In this document: one piece after another, positions 47,360 through 56,868 of the stretch
How the letters are laid out: the number at the start of each line of letters is the position of its first letter
Numbering within the stretch: position 1 is the first letter of the stretch
Source: Streptomyces sp. LUP47B
Lineage (GTDB): Bacteria; Actinomycetota; Actinomycetes; Streptomycetales; Streptomycetaceae
DNA: 64,000 nt
Direction: 5' to 3'
Assembly (NCBI RefSeq): GCF_001746295.1
Contig: NZ_MJAH01000004.1
Span: 504,486-568,485, forward strand
The notes under the pieces: model-generated
What the model saw: only the letters and a program-made list of their open reading frames with translations
Told to the model about the DNA's origin: nothing
Database searches by the model: none
Position numbers and translations under genes: made by a program

Positions 47360-48877
47360 ATGGCGGACTTCGTCGGCGCGGTGGACCAAGGGACCACCAG
47401 CACCCGTTTCATGATCTTCGACCATGCCGGCAGCGAGGTGGCGAGGCACCAGCTGGAGCACTCACAGATCCTCCCGCGCTCGGGATGGGTCGAACACGAC
47501 CCGGTGGAGATCTGGGAGCGCACCAACTCGGTGATCCAGAACGCGCTCCGGCACGGGAACCTCTCGCCGGAGGACCTGGCGGCCATCGGTATCACCAACC
47601 AACGGGAGACGACCGTCGTCTGGGACCCGCGCAACGGCCGCCCCTACTACAACGCCATCGTCTGGCAGGACACCCGCACCGACTCCATCGCGGCAGCGCT
47701 GGACCGCTCGGGCCAGGGCGACGTCATCCGCCGCAAGGCAGGGCTGCCGCCGGCCACGTACTTCTCCGGCGGCAAGATCCAGTGGATCCTGGAGAACGTC
47801 GACGGAGTCCGCGAGGCGGCCGAGCAGGGCCATGCCCTCTTCGGCAACACCGACGCCTGGGTCCTGTGGAACCTCACCGGCGGCCCCGACGGCGGCGTCC
47901 ACGCCACCGACGTGACCAATGCCAGCCGCACCATGCTGATGGACCTGGAGACCCTCGACTGGGACGACGAACTGCTGGGCTTCTTCGGCGTCCCCCGGGC
48001 GATGCTGCCGACCATCAACCCGTCCTCCCACGCGGAGGCGTTCGGACAGACCCGTACCTCCCGGCCGCTGCGGGCCGCCATCCCCATCACCGGTGTGCTA
48101 GGCGACCAGCAGGCAGCCACCGTCGGGCAGGTCTGCTACGCGCCGGGTGAAGCCAAGAACACCTACGGCACCGGCAACTTCCTGGTGCTCAACACCGGCA
48201 CGGAACTGGTGCGGTCCCAGCACGGCCTGCTGACCACCGTGGCGTACCAGTTCGGCGACAGCCCGGCGATCTACGCACTCGAAGGCTCCATCGCCGTCAC
48301 CGGCTCCGCGGTGCAATGGCTGCGCGACCAGCTGAAGATCATCAATGACGCCGCCGAGAGCGAACGCCTGGCGCGTACCGTCGAGGACAACGGCGGGATC
48401 TACTTCGTCCCCGCCTTCTCCGGCCTGTTCGCCCCGTACTGGCGTTCGGACGCCCGCGGCGCGATCGTCGGCCTCGCCCGGTACAACGACGGCGGCCACC
48501 TGGCGCGGGCCGCCCTGGAAGCCATCTGCTATCAGAGCCGCGACGTGGTGGAAGCCATGGAGCAGGACTCCGGCGTCCACCTCGACGTGCTCAAGGTCGA
48601 CGGCGGTGTGACGGCCAACGACCTGTGCATGCAGATCCAGGCCGACGTCCTCGGCGTCCCGGTCAGTCGCCCGGTCGTCGCCGAGACCACCGCGCTCGGC
48701 GCCGCCTACGCCGCCGGTCTGGCCACCGGTTTCTGGCGGGACACGGACGAACTGCGCACCCACTGGCAGGAGTCCAAGCGCTGGGAACCCCAGTGGTCCG
48801 AGGAGCAGCGCCAGGAAGGATACGCGGGCTGGAAGAAGGCGGTGGAGCGCACGCTCGACTGGGCCAAGGTCGAGTAG
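47360..48877 (+). CDS. glpK: Glycerol kinase
   Basis: 505 aa FGGY kinase converting glycerol and ATP to sn-glycerol 3-phosphate. The N-terminal phosphate loop AVDQGTTSTRFMIFD, AIGITNQRETTVVWD, GGIYFVPAFSGLFAPYWRSDARG and LKVDGGVTANDLCMQIQAD are the expected motifs. AGGAGAGG precedes ATG 47360. Length is standard. Works with GlpF, trapping glycerol inside the cell. Confidence 0.95.
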   Translation: MADFVGAVDQGTTSTRFMIFDHAGSEVARHQLEHSQILPRSGWVEHDPVEIWERTNSVIQNALRHGNLSPEDLAAIGITNQRETTVVWDPRNGRPYYNAIVWQDTRTDSIAAALDRSGQGDVIRRKAGLPPATYFSGGKIQWILENVDGVREAAEQGHALFGNTDAWVLWNLTGGPDGGVHATDVTNASRTMLMDLETLDWDDELLGFFGVPRAMLPTINPSSHAEAFGQTRTSRPLRAAIPITGVLGDQQAATVGQVCYAPGEAKNTYGTGNFLVLNTGTELVRSQHGLLTTVAYQFGDSPAIYALEGSIAVTGSAVQWLRDQLKIINDAAESERLARTVEDNGGIYFVPAFSGLFAPYWRSDARGAIVGLARYNDGGHLARAALEAICYQSRDVVEAMEQDSGVHLDVLKVDGGVTANDLCMQIQADVLGVPVSRPVVAETTALGAAYAAGLATGFWRDTDELRTHWQESKRWEPQWSEEQRQEGYAGWKKAVERTLDWAKVE

Positions 48878-48959
48878 GTCCCGGCCGGGAGCGACCGAAC
48901 GGGCCCGCCCGAGCCGCGTGCGCCGCCCACACCCGCACTCGCTGCACGAGGAGGACACC

Positions 48960-50672
48960 ATGGCGAACCCGGTGGCTCTCTCGCCCGGGGCACGCGCGGA
49001 GGCCCTCGTCCGACTGGGAGAGGGTGAGCTCGACGTCCTCGTCGTCGGGGGCGGCGTGGTCGGCGCCGGCGCGGCCCTGGACGCCGCCACCCGGGGCCTG
49101 AGAGTCGGCCTGGTCGAAGCCCGGGACTGGGCCTCGGGCACTTCCAGCCGCTCCAGCAAGCTCATCCACGGCGGCCTGCGCTACCTGGAGATGCTGGACT
49201 TCCGGCTCGTCGCCGAGGCCCTGAGGGAACGCGGACTCCTGCTTCAGTTCCTGGCCCCTCACCTGGTGCGTCCGGTGCCGTTCCTCTACCCCCTGCGACA
49301 CCGGATCCGGGAGCGCCCGTACGTCGGCGCCGGCGTGCTGCTGTACGACACCATGGCCGCGGCCTCCGGTACCTCCAGAGGTCTGCCCCACCACCGTCAC
49401 CTGCTCAAGCGCCAGGCCCTGCACGAGGCGCCCGCGCTGCGCTCCGACGCCCTGGTCGGCGCGATCCAGTACTGGGACGCGCAGGTCGACGACGCCCGGC
49501 ACACCATGTTCCTCGTCCGCACGGCCGTCGCCTACGGAGCACTGGCCGCCAACCGCACCCGTGTCAGCCGCTTCCTGCGGCAGGGCGAGCGGGTGGTGGG
49601 AGCCGCTGTCACGGATCTGGAGACCGGCGACGAGACAGAGGTGCGAGCCAAGCAGGTCATCAACGCGACCGGCGTGTGGACCGACGACACCCAGGCCCTC
49701 GCCGGCACACGCGGCCAGTTCCACGTCCGCGCCTCCAAGGGCGTACACCTGCTGGTACCCCGTGACCGGATCAACTCCCGCACCGGGCTGATCCTCCGCA
49801 CCGAGAAGAGCGTGCTGTTCGTCATCCCCTGGGGACGACACTGGATCATCGGGACCACCGACACCGACTGGACACTCGACAAGGCCCATCCCGCCCTCAG
49901 CTCCCAGGACGTCACCTACCTGCTGGAACACGTCAACAGCGTCCTGGCCACGCCTTTGGCCCCGGAGGATGTCGAGGGCGTCTACGCCGGTCTGCGTCCC
50001 CTCCTGTCCGGCGAGGCCGCGGAGACCAGCAAACTGTCACGGGAGCACCTGGTCGCCCACCCGGTACCCGGTCTCGTCGTGGTGGCGGGCGGCAAGTACA
50101 CGACCTATCGGGTGATGGCCAAGGACGCGGTCGACGAGGCGGCCCGCGGCCTGGACGAGAAAGTGCCCGACTGCGTCACCCAACGCGTTCCGCTGCTCGG
50201 CGCCGACGGCTATCCGGCCCTCTGGAACTCCCGCCACAACCTCGCCCGGTCCTCGGGGCTGCATGTCGCCCGCGTCGAGCACCTGTTGAACCGCTACGGC
50301 TCCCTCGTGCACGAGCTGCTCGCAATGGTCGCAGCCGACTCCTCGCTCGGCGAGCCGTTGCCGAGCTCCGACGACTACCTGCGGGTCGAGGCCGTGTACG
50401 CGGTGACCCATGAGGGTGCCCTTCATCTGGAGGACGTGCTCGCGCGCCGTACCCGGATCTCCATCGAGTCCTGGGACCGTGGTGTGGACGCGGCGGAGAC
50501 CGTTGCGGAACTGATGGCGCCTCACCTGGGGTGGGACCAGGCGCACCGGCGCCGTGAGGTCGACCACTACCTGAAGCGGGTGGCCGCCGAACGCGAGGCC
50601 CAGCAGCAGCCGGACGACCGGACCGCCGACGCGGTCAGGCTCGGCGCCCCCGACATCAGTCCGGTGCACTGA
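48960..50672 (+). CDS. glpD: Aerobic glycerol-3-phosphate dehydrogenase
   Basis: 570 aa FAD enzyme at the membrane, oxidising glycerol 3-phosphate to dihydroxyacetone phosphate. FAD motif DVLVVGGGVVGAGAALDAATRG, then the DAO signature SSRSSKLIHGGLRYLE, IGTTDTDW and VVVAGGKYTTYRVMAKDAVD. The C-terminal helical domain (ALHLEDVLARRTRI) is present. GAGGAGGACACC is directly upstream of the ATG. Completes glycerol entry into glycolysis. Confidence 0.95.
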   Translation: MANPVALSPGARAEALVRLGEGELDVLVVGGGVVGAGAALDAATRGLRVGLVEARDWASGTSSRSSKLIHGGLRYLEMLDFRLVAEALRERGLLLQFLAPHLVRPVPFLYPLRHRIRERPYVGAGVLLYDTMAAASGTSRGLPHHRHLLKRQALHEAPALRSDALVGAIQYWDAQVDDARHTMFLVRTAVAYGALAANRTRVSRFLRQGERVVGAAVTDLETGDETEVRAKQVINATGVWTDDTQALAGTRGQFHVRASKGVHLLVPRDRINSRTGLILRTEKSVLFVIPWGRHWIIGTTDTDWTLDKAHPALSSQDVTYLLEHVNSVLATPLAPEDVEGVYAGLRPLLSGEAAETSKLSREHLVAHPVPGLVVVAGGKYTTYRVMAKDAVDEAARGLDEKVPDCVTQRVPLLGADGYPALWNSRHNLARSSGLHVARVEHLLNRYGSLVHELLAMVAADSSLGEPLPSSDDYLRVEAVYAVTHEGALHLEDVLARRTRISIESWDRGVDAAETVAELMAPHLGWDQAHRRREVDHYLKRVAAEREAQQQPDDRTADAVRLGAPDISPVH

Positions 50673-51141
50673 GCAGGGCGTTCGAGTAGGTCCGGTTCGC
50701 CGGAGCCCGGGGATCGACGGGCCGCCGTGACCTGGGGGAGTCAGGCGATCGCCGCATGTGGGGGATGCGTCCGCCGACGTGCGTTCGAGTGGGGCGGGGA
50801 GTCCCGGATGGCAAGGCGCGGTGGGCGCCGTCGAGGGGCGCCGCGGGCCAACAGGCCGCACGAGCGGGCGATCGCGGCGGCCGCCGTGAGGATCGGTTGG
50901 CCGCGCGAGGCGGGTGCCTGCGGGGGCCCATTCGTGTGTTCCGGCGACGCAGGACGGATTCCGTCACACGGGCGGCAACCTCGCCGGGGCCGGCGGCCAC
51001 CTACAGACGAAGTTCCGGACGGCTCCCGCCCCGGTACCGGTCAGCAAGCGGCTCGGCCCGCCGGCGGGAGGCGTTCCGTACCGCCTCACCCCCACCCGGA
51101 CCGCCCCGCGGTCCGGATCCGATGAACCGAGGAACCCCCAC
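50673..51141. other. 469-bp region upstream of the galactanase operon
   Basis: No convincing gene: frames on both strands lack ribosome sites and family motifs. The promoter and regulatory sites of the GH53-PL9-PL3 genes should lie here, but I found no clear -35/-10 pair or operator. Confidence 0.5.
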
Positions 51142-52188
51142 ATGACCGACACCGAACGAACCGGCCCCTCCGGCTTACCGCGGCGCACCGTCCTGCTCGG
51201 TGCGGCCGCCGGCGCCGGCGCGCTCGCCCTGGGCGCAGGCCCCCTGGCGACCCCGGCGCAGGCCGCGTCCTTCGTCAAGGGCGCCGACGTCAGCTGGCTG
51301 CCGCAGATGGAGGCGAAGGGCTACTACTGGAACAACGGCGCCGGAGCGCGCCAGGACCTGTTCACCATCCTCAAGGGCTACGGCATCACCGCGATCAGTC
51401 TGCGGACCTGGGTCAACCCGTCCAGCGATCCGGCCAATGGACACTGCTCCATCGAGGAGACGGCTCAGCTGGCGAAGCGCGCCAAGGACGCCGGTATGCA
51501 GGTCCTCATCGGCTTCCACTTCGGCGACACCTGGAACTCCGTCGGGGTGCAGAACCCGCCGGCGGCCTGGGCGAGCATGACCTACGGCCAGATGCTCGAC
51601 GCCATGTACGACTACGTGTACCACTCGTGCAACCTCATCAAGTACCACGGCGTCACACCGGCCTGGGTGAAGATCGGCAACGAGACCAACTCCGGCATCT
51701 GCAAGCCGGTCGGCAGCATCAGCCGCCCCGCTCAGATGACGGGCCTGCTGAACGCGGCGTACGACATGTCCAAGCAGGTCTTCCCGAGCACGCCGGTGCT
51801 GGTGCACCTGGCGCAGCCGCAGAACCTGGCCGGCGTCCAGAACTTCCTCAACGCCTACCGGGACAACGGCGGAAGGTGGGACATCACCGGCCTGTCCTCG
51901 TACGCGCAGGGCGGCAACGTGCCCGCCGTGCTGGCCAACATGCAGACCATCCAGTCCGGTTACGGCAAACCGGTCATGCAGGTGGAGTACGGCGGGCCGG
52001 TCGGCAAGCCCACCCAGGTGCGCGACTCGCTGCGGGCGTTCGTCACCGGGCTGCAGGGCTTCGGCGGCCTCGGCACCTTCTTCTGGGAGCCCGAGGGCTA
52101 CCCGTCGTTCAACGCCTACAACAGCTCGGCCTGGGACGAGAGCACACGGCGGCCGACTGCGGCCATGGACGGATTCCTCAACGGGTGA
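51142..52188 (+). CDS. GH53 endo-beta-1,4-galactanase, Tat-exported, with TTA codon
   Basis: 348 aa. A twin-arginine signal (LPRRTVLLGAAAGAGALALG, cleavage after AQA near residue 41) precedes a GH53 barrel. Catalytic residues: Glu181 (KIGNETNSG, acid/base) and Glu282 (MQVEYGGP, nucleophile); GADVSWLPQMEAKG and ISLRTWVNP are further family blocks. It hydrolyses beta-1,4-galactan side chains of pectin. Leu12 is encoded by TTA (51175-51177), which in Streptomyces needs the developmentally controlled bldA tRNA. It is followed after 13 bp by a PL9 gene. Confidence 0.92.
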   Translation: MTDTERTGPSGLPRRTVLLGAAAGAGALALGAGPLATPAQAASFVKGADVSWLPQMEAKGYYWNNGAGARQDLFTILKGYGITAISLRTWVNPSSDPANGHCSIEETAQLAKRAKDAGMQVLIGFHFGDTWNSVGVQNPPAAWASMTYGQMLDAMYDYVYHSCNLIKYHGVTPAWVKIGNETNSGICKPVGSISRPAQMTGLLNAAYDMSKQVFPSTPVLVHLAQPQNLAGVQNFLNAYRDNGGRWDITGLSSYAQGGNVPAVLANMQTIQSGYGKPVMQVEYGGPVGKPTQVRDSLRAFVTGLQGFGGLGTFFWEPEGYPSFNAYNSSAWDESTRRPTAAMDGFLNG

Positions 52189-52201
52189 CCAGGAGACAGC
52201 G

Positions 52202-53536
52202 ATGAGTTCTGCCAAGTCTGTCGGACGTGCCCTGCTGATCTCGGCGGTCACCCTGAGCCCCTTCGTGACCCCCGCCGGTTCGGTGGCCGTGAGCAACGCG
52301 GCGGCGGCGACCGCCTATTACGTGGCCCCGGGTGGCAGCGACAGTGCCGCGGGCACGCAGGCCGCTCCCTGGGCGACGATCGCCCATGCGCAGGCCGTGG
52401 TCCAGCCGGGTGACACCGTGTACTTCCGGGGCGGCACCTACCGGTACACCCGCGCGAACAGCGGGTGTACCAGCCAGACGGCCAGGGTCGACGCCATCAC
52501 CCTGAACAAGAGCGGCAGTTCGGGAAGCCCGATCCGCTACTGGGCCTACCCGGGGGAGAAGCCGGTGTTCGACTTCTCGGGCATGACGGACGACTGCCGG
52601 ATCAAGGGCTTCGACGTCACCGGGAGCCGGCTCCACCTCAAGGGCCTGGAAGTCACCGGGGTCCCGCAGAACAACAACCTCAACCACGAGTCCTGGGGAA
52701 TCTGGATCTCGGGGAGCAACAACACCTTTGAACAGATCAACACCCACCACCACATGGGACCCGGTCTGTTCATCCAGAACGGCGGCGGCAACCTCGTCCT
52801 CAACTCCGACGCGCACGACAACTACGACACCCACTCCTCCAACGGGGCAGGAGAGAACGCCGACGGGTTCGGCGCGCACATCTCGGCGGGCAACCCCGGC
52901 AACGTGTTCCGGGGCTGCCGGGCGTGGTGGAACGCCGACGACGGCTTCGACCTCATCAGCGCCTACTCGTCGGTGACCATCGAGAACTCCTGGGCGTGGC
53001 GCAACGGGTACATGCCGGGAACGACCACCGCGGCCGGCAACGGAACCGGCTTCAAGGCGGGCGGCTACGGCGGCGACTACGACGCCGGCGCCGTCAAGCA
53101 CACCGTGCGCACGTCGGTGGCGTTCCTCAACAGGGCGTCCGGCTTCTACGCCAACCACCACCCGGTCGCCAACGACTACTTCAACAACACCGGTTACGGC
53201 AATCACCCCGACTTCAACATGCTGGGAGTCGACTCCGGCGGCGCCGACGTCGGCCGGGGCAACCTGCGCAACAACCTTGCCTACACCGGCACGTTGACGT
53301 CGAACATGACCGGCACGAGTGCCGCGAACAACTCGTGGAACCTGGGCGTCGCCCTGTCGGACGCACAGTTCCAGAGTGTGTCGACATCCGGCTGGGACGC
53401 GCCCCGCCAGGCCGACGGCAGCCTCCCCGCCCTGCCGAGCCTCCGCCCGACGGCCAACAGCACCTTGATCGACAAAGGCGTGAACGTCGGGCTGCCGTAC
53501 AAGGGACAGGCACCGGATCTGGGTGCTTTCGAGTGA
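52202..53536 (+). CDS. PL9-type pectate/rhamnogalacturonan lyase (right-handed beta-helix)
   Basis: 444 aa, Sec signal peptide (about 1-36). The mature chain begins YYVAPGGSDSAAGTQAAPWATIAHA, the usual opening of PL9 helices, and contains GIWISGSNNTFEQINTHHH, NADGFGAHIS and GNVFRGCRAWWNADDGFDLI, matching the calcium-site/active-site stretch of Pel9A-like lyases. It cleaves polygalacturonate or rhamnogalacturonan by beta-elimination; the exact substrate is uncertain. Likely co-transcribed with the galactanase, so galactan side chains and backbone would be attacked together. Confidence 0.85.
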   Translation: MSSAKSVGRALLISAVTLSPFVTPAGSVAVSNAAAATAYYVAPGGSDSAAGTQAAPWATIAHAQAVVQPGDTVYFRGGTYRYTRANSGCTSQTARVDAITLNKSGSSGSPIRYWAYPGEKPVFDFSGMTDDCRIKGFDVTGSRLHLKGLEVTGVPQNNNLNHESWGIWISGSNNTFEQINTHHHMGPGLFIQNGGGNLVLNSDAHDNYDTHSSNGAGENADGFGAHISAGNPGNVFRGCRAWWNADDGFDLISAYSSVTIENSWAWRNGYMPGTTTAAGNGTGFKAGGYGGDYDAGAVKHTVRTSVAFLNRASGFYANHHPVANDYFNNTGYGNHPDFNMLGVDSGGADVGRGNLRNNLAYTGTLTSNMTGTSAANNSWNLGVALSDAQFQSVSTSGWDAPRQADGSLPALPSLRPTANSTLIDKGVNVGLPYKGQAPDLGAFE

Positions 53537-53650
53537 TCGACTTTTTCGCGTTCGACGGCAACCTCGGTGCCGTTGGCGGCGACTGGTGGGGCAAGAGCGC
53601 ACCCCCACTGCCTCGGCCGAACGTCCCGATTCGCGAACGAGAGTCACACC

Positions 53651-54688
53651 ATGGGCACCAGAGGAACCGCGCGCAAGCCGCACCGCAAGAAGCCCACCCG
53701 CCGCCGAGGCCTGCTGGTCGGCATCCTGGCCACGATCCTGGTCGGCGGTGCCGTCACCGGCGGTGTGCTGCTGACGGGGTCCGGCTCCGGGGCGCGCGCG
53801 GGCACCTACCGGCTGGGCGGTGCCACGGGGACGGTGTCCCCGTCGCCCATCACCGCGTCCCCTTCCCCGTCGTCCTCCGCGTCCCCGTCTCCGTCCGTGT
53901 CTCAGTCTGCCTCGAGGACGTCGGCCTCCCCGAGCGCCTCAGCGTCGGCGACGAAGAGCGCCTCCCCACCCGCGCCGCCCACGTCCACCACCGGATTCGC
54001 GGCCTGGCCCACGGCCACCGGTGAGAAGGCGGTCGCCACCACCATCGAGGTGTCCGGCACCTACGACGGCGCCCTCAAGCGGTTCTACGGCACGGGCGGC
54101 CTCGGCAGCGACAGCCAGGACGAGGACCAGGGCCCGCTCTTCGAACTCGCCGACGGGGCGACGCTGAAGAACGTCATCCTCGGCTCCCCGGCCGCCGACG
54201 GCGTGCACTGCCTGGGCAGTTGCACCCTGAAGAACGTGTGGTGGCAGGACGTCGGCGAGGACGCGGCCACCTTCAAGGGCACGTCGGCCTCCGCGACGTA
54301 CCTCGTCGACGGCGGCGGTGCGCGGAAGGCGGACGACAAGGTCTTCCAGCACAACGGCGCCGGCACCCTGACCATCAGGAACTTCCAGGTCGCCGACTTC
54401 GGCAAGCTGTACCGGTCGTGCGGCAACTGCAGGACCCAGTACGAACGCCATGTCGTCATCAGCAATGTGAAGGTCACCGGGCCCGGCAAGGACATCGCGG
54501 GCGTCAACGCCAACTACGGTGACACGGCCACCCTCTCGGGCGTGACCATCGTCGGGGACGGCAGCAGGAAGATCACCGTCTGCGAACGCTTCCAGGGCAA
54601 TACGTCGGGCGCCGAACCGTCCTCACTGGGCACCGGGGCGGACGGCACGCACTGCAGATACAGCGCGTCGGCCATCACCTACCGGTGA
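53651..54688 (+). CDS. PL3-type pectate lyase with Ser/Pro linker
   Basis: 345 aa. A basic N-terminus and membrane/signal segment (GLLVGILATILVGGAVTGGVLL) is followed by a ~70-residue Ser/Pro/Thr/Ala-rich linker (about 65-135), then a compact PL3 beta-helix: ATTIEVSGTYDGALKRFYG, ADGVHCLGSCTLKNVWWQDVGEDAATFKG, KVFQHNGAGTLTIRNFQV and SCGNCRTQYERHVVI. Possibly displayed at the surface rather than freely secreted, since no clear cleavage site follows the hydrophobic segment. Third gene of the pectin cluster, 114 bp after PL9. Confidence 0.87.
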   Translation: MGTRGTARKPHRKKPTRRRGLLVGILATILVGGAVTGGVLLTGSGSGARAGTYRLGGATGTVSPSPITASPSPSSSASPSPSVSQSASRTSASPSASASATKSASPPAPPTSTTGFAAWPTATGEKAVATTIEVSGTYDGALKRFYGTGGLGSDSQDEDQGPLFELADGATLKNVILGSPAADGVHCLGSCTLKNVWWQDVGEDAATFKGTSASATYLVDGGGARKADDKVFQHNGAGTLTIRNFQVADFGKLYRSCGNCRTQYERHVVISNVKVTGPGKDIAGVNANYGDTATLSGVTIVGDGSRKITVCERFQGNTSGAEPSSLGTGADGTHCRYSASAITYR

Positions 54689-54771
54689 CGGCCACGCCCT
54701 CGCCCGGGCGGGTCCGGTGCATCCAACGCTGATGTTCCGTCGATCGGCCGGGGCCCGAAGCTCCCGTCGGC

Positions 54772-56736
54772 TCAGCTCAGGCCCGCGATTCCCTGTCGGG
54801 TCGGTTCTGGGCGGTGGATGCCGCGGGGGCGGTAACCCAGTTCGTCGGAGCGGCCCAGCAGGTCGGCGAGGTACCAGACGATGGCAAGCCACATCTCCGT
54901 GCCCTGGAGCCCGGGCTCGGGTCCGGGGCCGGCGGCGCCCGGGCCGAAGCCGAAGCCCAGGCCGTCCCGCCAGCGCGGCAGGACGGTGGTCAGCTGCCGC
55001 TCGGCCCAGTCGCGGATCTCACCGGAGCGGTAGCCGCGGGCGCCCCGCCCGAGCTGCTGGGTGCACAGCCACAGGGGATGGGCGACATCCAGCACATTGC
55101 AGGCGTTCTCCCGGCCGGGACCGAAATGCCGGGCGTCGCGCGCGTGGTCCAGGACCGCGTCCACGACCCGTTCCGGATACGGCACCGGCAGCCCGAACTG
55201 CGCGAACGAGCCCCGCGTCAGCCGGTAGTAGCCGTTGACCACCTGGAGCCGGCCCTCCTCGGCGGAGGGGCTGCCCCACATCCCGGTCCAGGGATCGGCC
55301 CTGGTCAGCAGCCAGCCGAACAGCGACTCCGGTGCCCCGTGGCCGTTGTCGCCGCCGCCGTCGTCGTGCCGTAGGTTCCAATGGACGGCAGTGGCAAGGC
55401 TGTCGACCCAGGCGCCCGCGCCCCACGCGCCCGTGTGCCAGGGCAACGTCTTCAGTCTCGCGATGAGTTGGCGTGCCGTCATGTCCTTTACGCCGCGCAC
55501 CGGATGGGGGAGTCCCGGGCCCAGCAGATCGAGGGCGTAGCCCACGCACAGCACGTGGTAGAGCGCCGCTCCCTCCCCGATGAACCCATCGGCGTCCGCC
55601 ACCGGCAGCGGCTCGCCGAACTCCGGGACGAGACCGCTCTCCGGATCCTGGAGCCCGCTCAGGCGCCCGATGTGCTCCTCGGCGGACAGGTGCTCCGGCA
55701 CAGCCCCGAGCAGCAGGTCGGCGATCTCCACGGCGTCACAGTGAGCCCGCACGGTGGGAACGGCGCCGGGCCGATCGACGTACCGTTCACCGTCCCAGCA
55801 ACGGTCGAGAAGCCCAACAGCCTGATCCCGGGCGGTGTCGGCGAGGGCAGCCAGGGTCGCTGCACGGGGACCGGTGCCGACCGCCGGGCGGGTCGCGGGC
55901 GTACGGCCGCCCCCTGGCCGCATCCCGTGCAGATCCGCCGCCTCGGCACCCGCAGCCGTCTCGGCACTCACGGCCGTAGCCTCCTGCACCGCCCGCCGAT
56001 CGCGCGGCGCCCGCTCCGGATCGCCGGCGGCCACTTCCCCGGGCCCGGGTTGTGGCGCCGGGCGGCCCGCGGGCATACGGCCGTCATCCGGCCGTATCCC
56101 CGACACAGCCGAAGCCGAGGCCGAAGCCGAAGCCGGATCCGAGGCCGCAGTCGCCTCCACCCCCCGCACCTCCCGCCGATCCCGCAGCACCCGTGCCGGA
56201 TTCCCCGCCGCCACCGACCACGCCGGCAGATCTCTCGTGACCACCGCCCCCGCCCCGATCACACAGTGATCGCCGATGGTCACGCCGTCCACGACGATCA
56301 CCTGCGAGCCGATCCAGACGTCGTCGCCGACCCGGATGCCCCGACTGGTGAGCGGCTGGCGGAAGACGGGTCGGTCGGGGGCCATGGAGTGGTTGAAGCC
56401 GAGCAGCGAGGTGTGGGCGCCGATGCGTACGCCGTGACCGAGTGCCACGTTCCCGCGCACCGTGGTGAAGGGGTTGAGCGTGCAGTGGGAGCCGGTCTCC
56501 AACTCCCCGGTGACATAGGCGTGCGCGGCGATGTACGAGTCGTCGCCGAGCCGCAGCCGGTCCGGGAACACCGCCGCGGACTCGGCGACGTAACACCGCT
56601 CACCGATCCCGGTGTCGCCGCCGACGGCCCGCTGCACCATCCGCTGGGCGGCGCGCTGCTCGTCGGTCGCCTCGTCCGCGAAGAGCCAGGGGCAGTGGTC
56701 GAAGTGCCGTACGGACGGCTGCGACGGATGATCCAT
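54772..56736 (-). CDS. Fusion of a left-handed beta-helix acyltransferase with an all-helical toroid-like domain
   Basis: 654 aa. Residues ~35-190 are hexapeptide repeats of a left-handed beta-helix acetyltransferase (GDDSYIAAHAYVTGEL; GVRIGAHTSLLGFNH; VTIGDHCVIGAGAVVTRD; AAGNPARVLRD), with His in GFNHS as candidate catalytic base. A low-complexity Ala/Ser/Gly/Pro-rich linker (~200-285) leads to a ~350-residue helical domain rich in Trp (GAWGAGAWVDSLATAVHWNL; TGMWGSP; GYYRLTRGSFAQFGLPVPYPE) that looks like an (alpha/alpha) toroid of the glycosidase or cyclase kind. I cannot name that family. No genes of a polysaccharide pathway are adjacent. Confidence 0.7.
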   Translation of the reverse strand: MDHPSQPSVRHFDHCPWLFADEATDEQRAAQRMVQRAVGGDTGIGERCYVAESAAVFPDRLRLGDDSYIAAHAYVTGELETGSHCTLNPFTTVRGNVALGHGVRIGAHTSLLGFNHSMAPDRPVFRQPLTSRGIRVGDDVWIGSQVIVVDGVTIGDHCVIGAGAVVTRDLPAWSVAAGNPARVLRDRREVRGVEATAASDPASASASASAVSGIRPDDGRMPAGRPAPQPGPGEVAAGDPERAPRDRRAVQEATAVSAETAAGAEAADLHGMRPGGGRTPATRPAVGTGPRAATLAALADTARDQAVGLLDRCWDGERYVDRPGAVPTVRAHCDAVEIADLLLGAVPEHLSAEEHIGRLSGLQDPESGLVPEFGEPLPVADADGFIGEGAALYHVLCVGYALDLLGPGLPHPVRGVKDMTARQLIARLKTLPWHTGAWGAGAWVDSLATAVHWNLRHDDGGGDNGHGAPESLFGWLLTRADPWTGMWGSPSAEEGRLQVVNGYYRLTRGSFAQFGLPVPYPERVVDAVLDHARDARHFGPGRENACNVLDVAHPLWLCTQQLGRGARGYRSGEIRDWAERQLTTVLPRWRDGLGFGFGPGAAGPGPEPGLQGTEMWLAIVWYLADLLGRSDELGYRPRGIHRPEPTRQGIAGLS

Positions 56737-56868
56737 ACGAGCACGCTAAGCAGTGCGAGGCCCGCCGGGGAAGGGTGCCGTGCGCGACGCGGCCCGCCCC
56801 GGAATGGTAGAAGCGGCTATGACCAACTCGCACTTCCCCCGCTCCTCCTCCCGTCCGGCGGGTGTCCG

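Noticed and set aside
50727..51125. Overlapping plus-strand frames upstream of the galactanase
   Set aside because: They are Arg/Gly/Pro-rich with no ribosome site and run into the galactanase leader; treated as non-coding.
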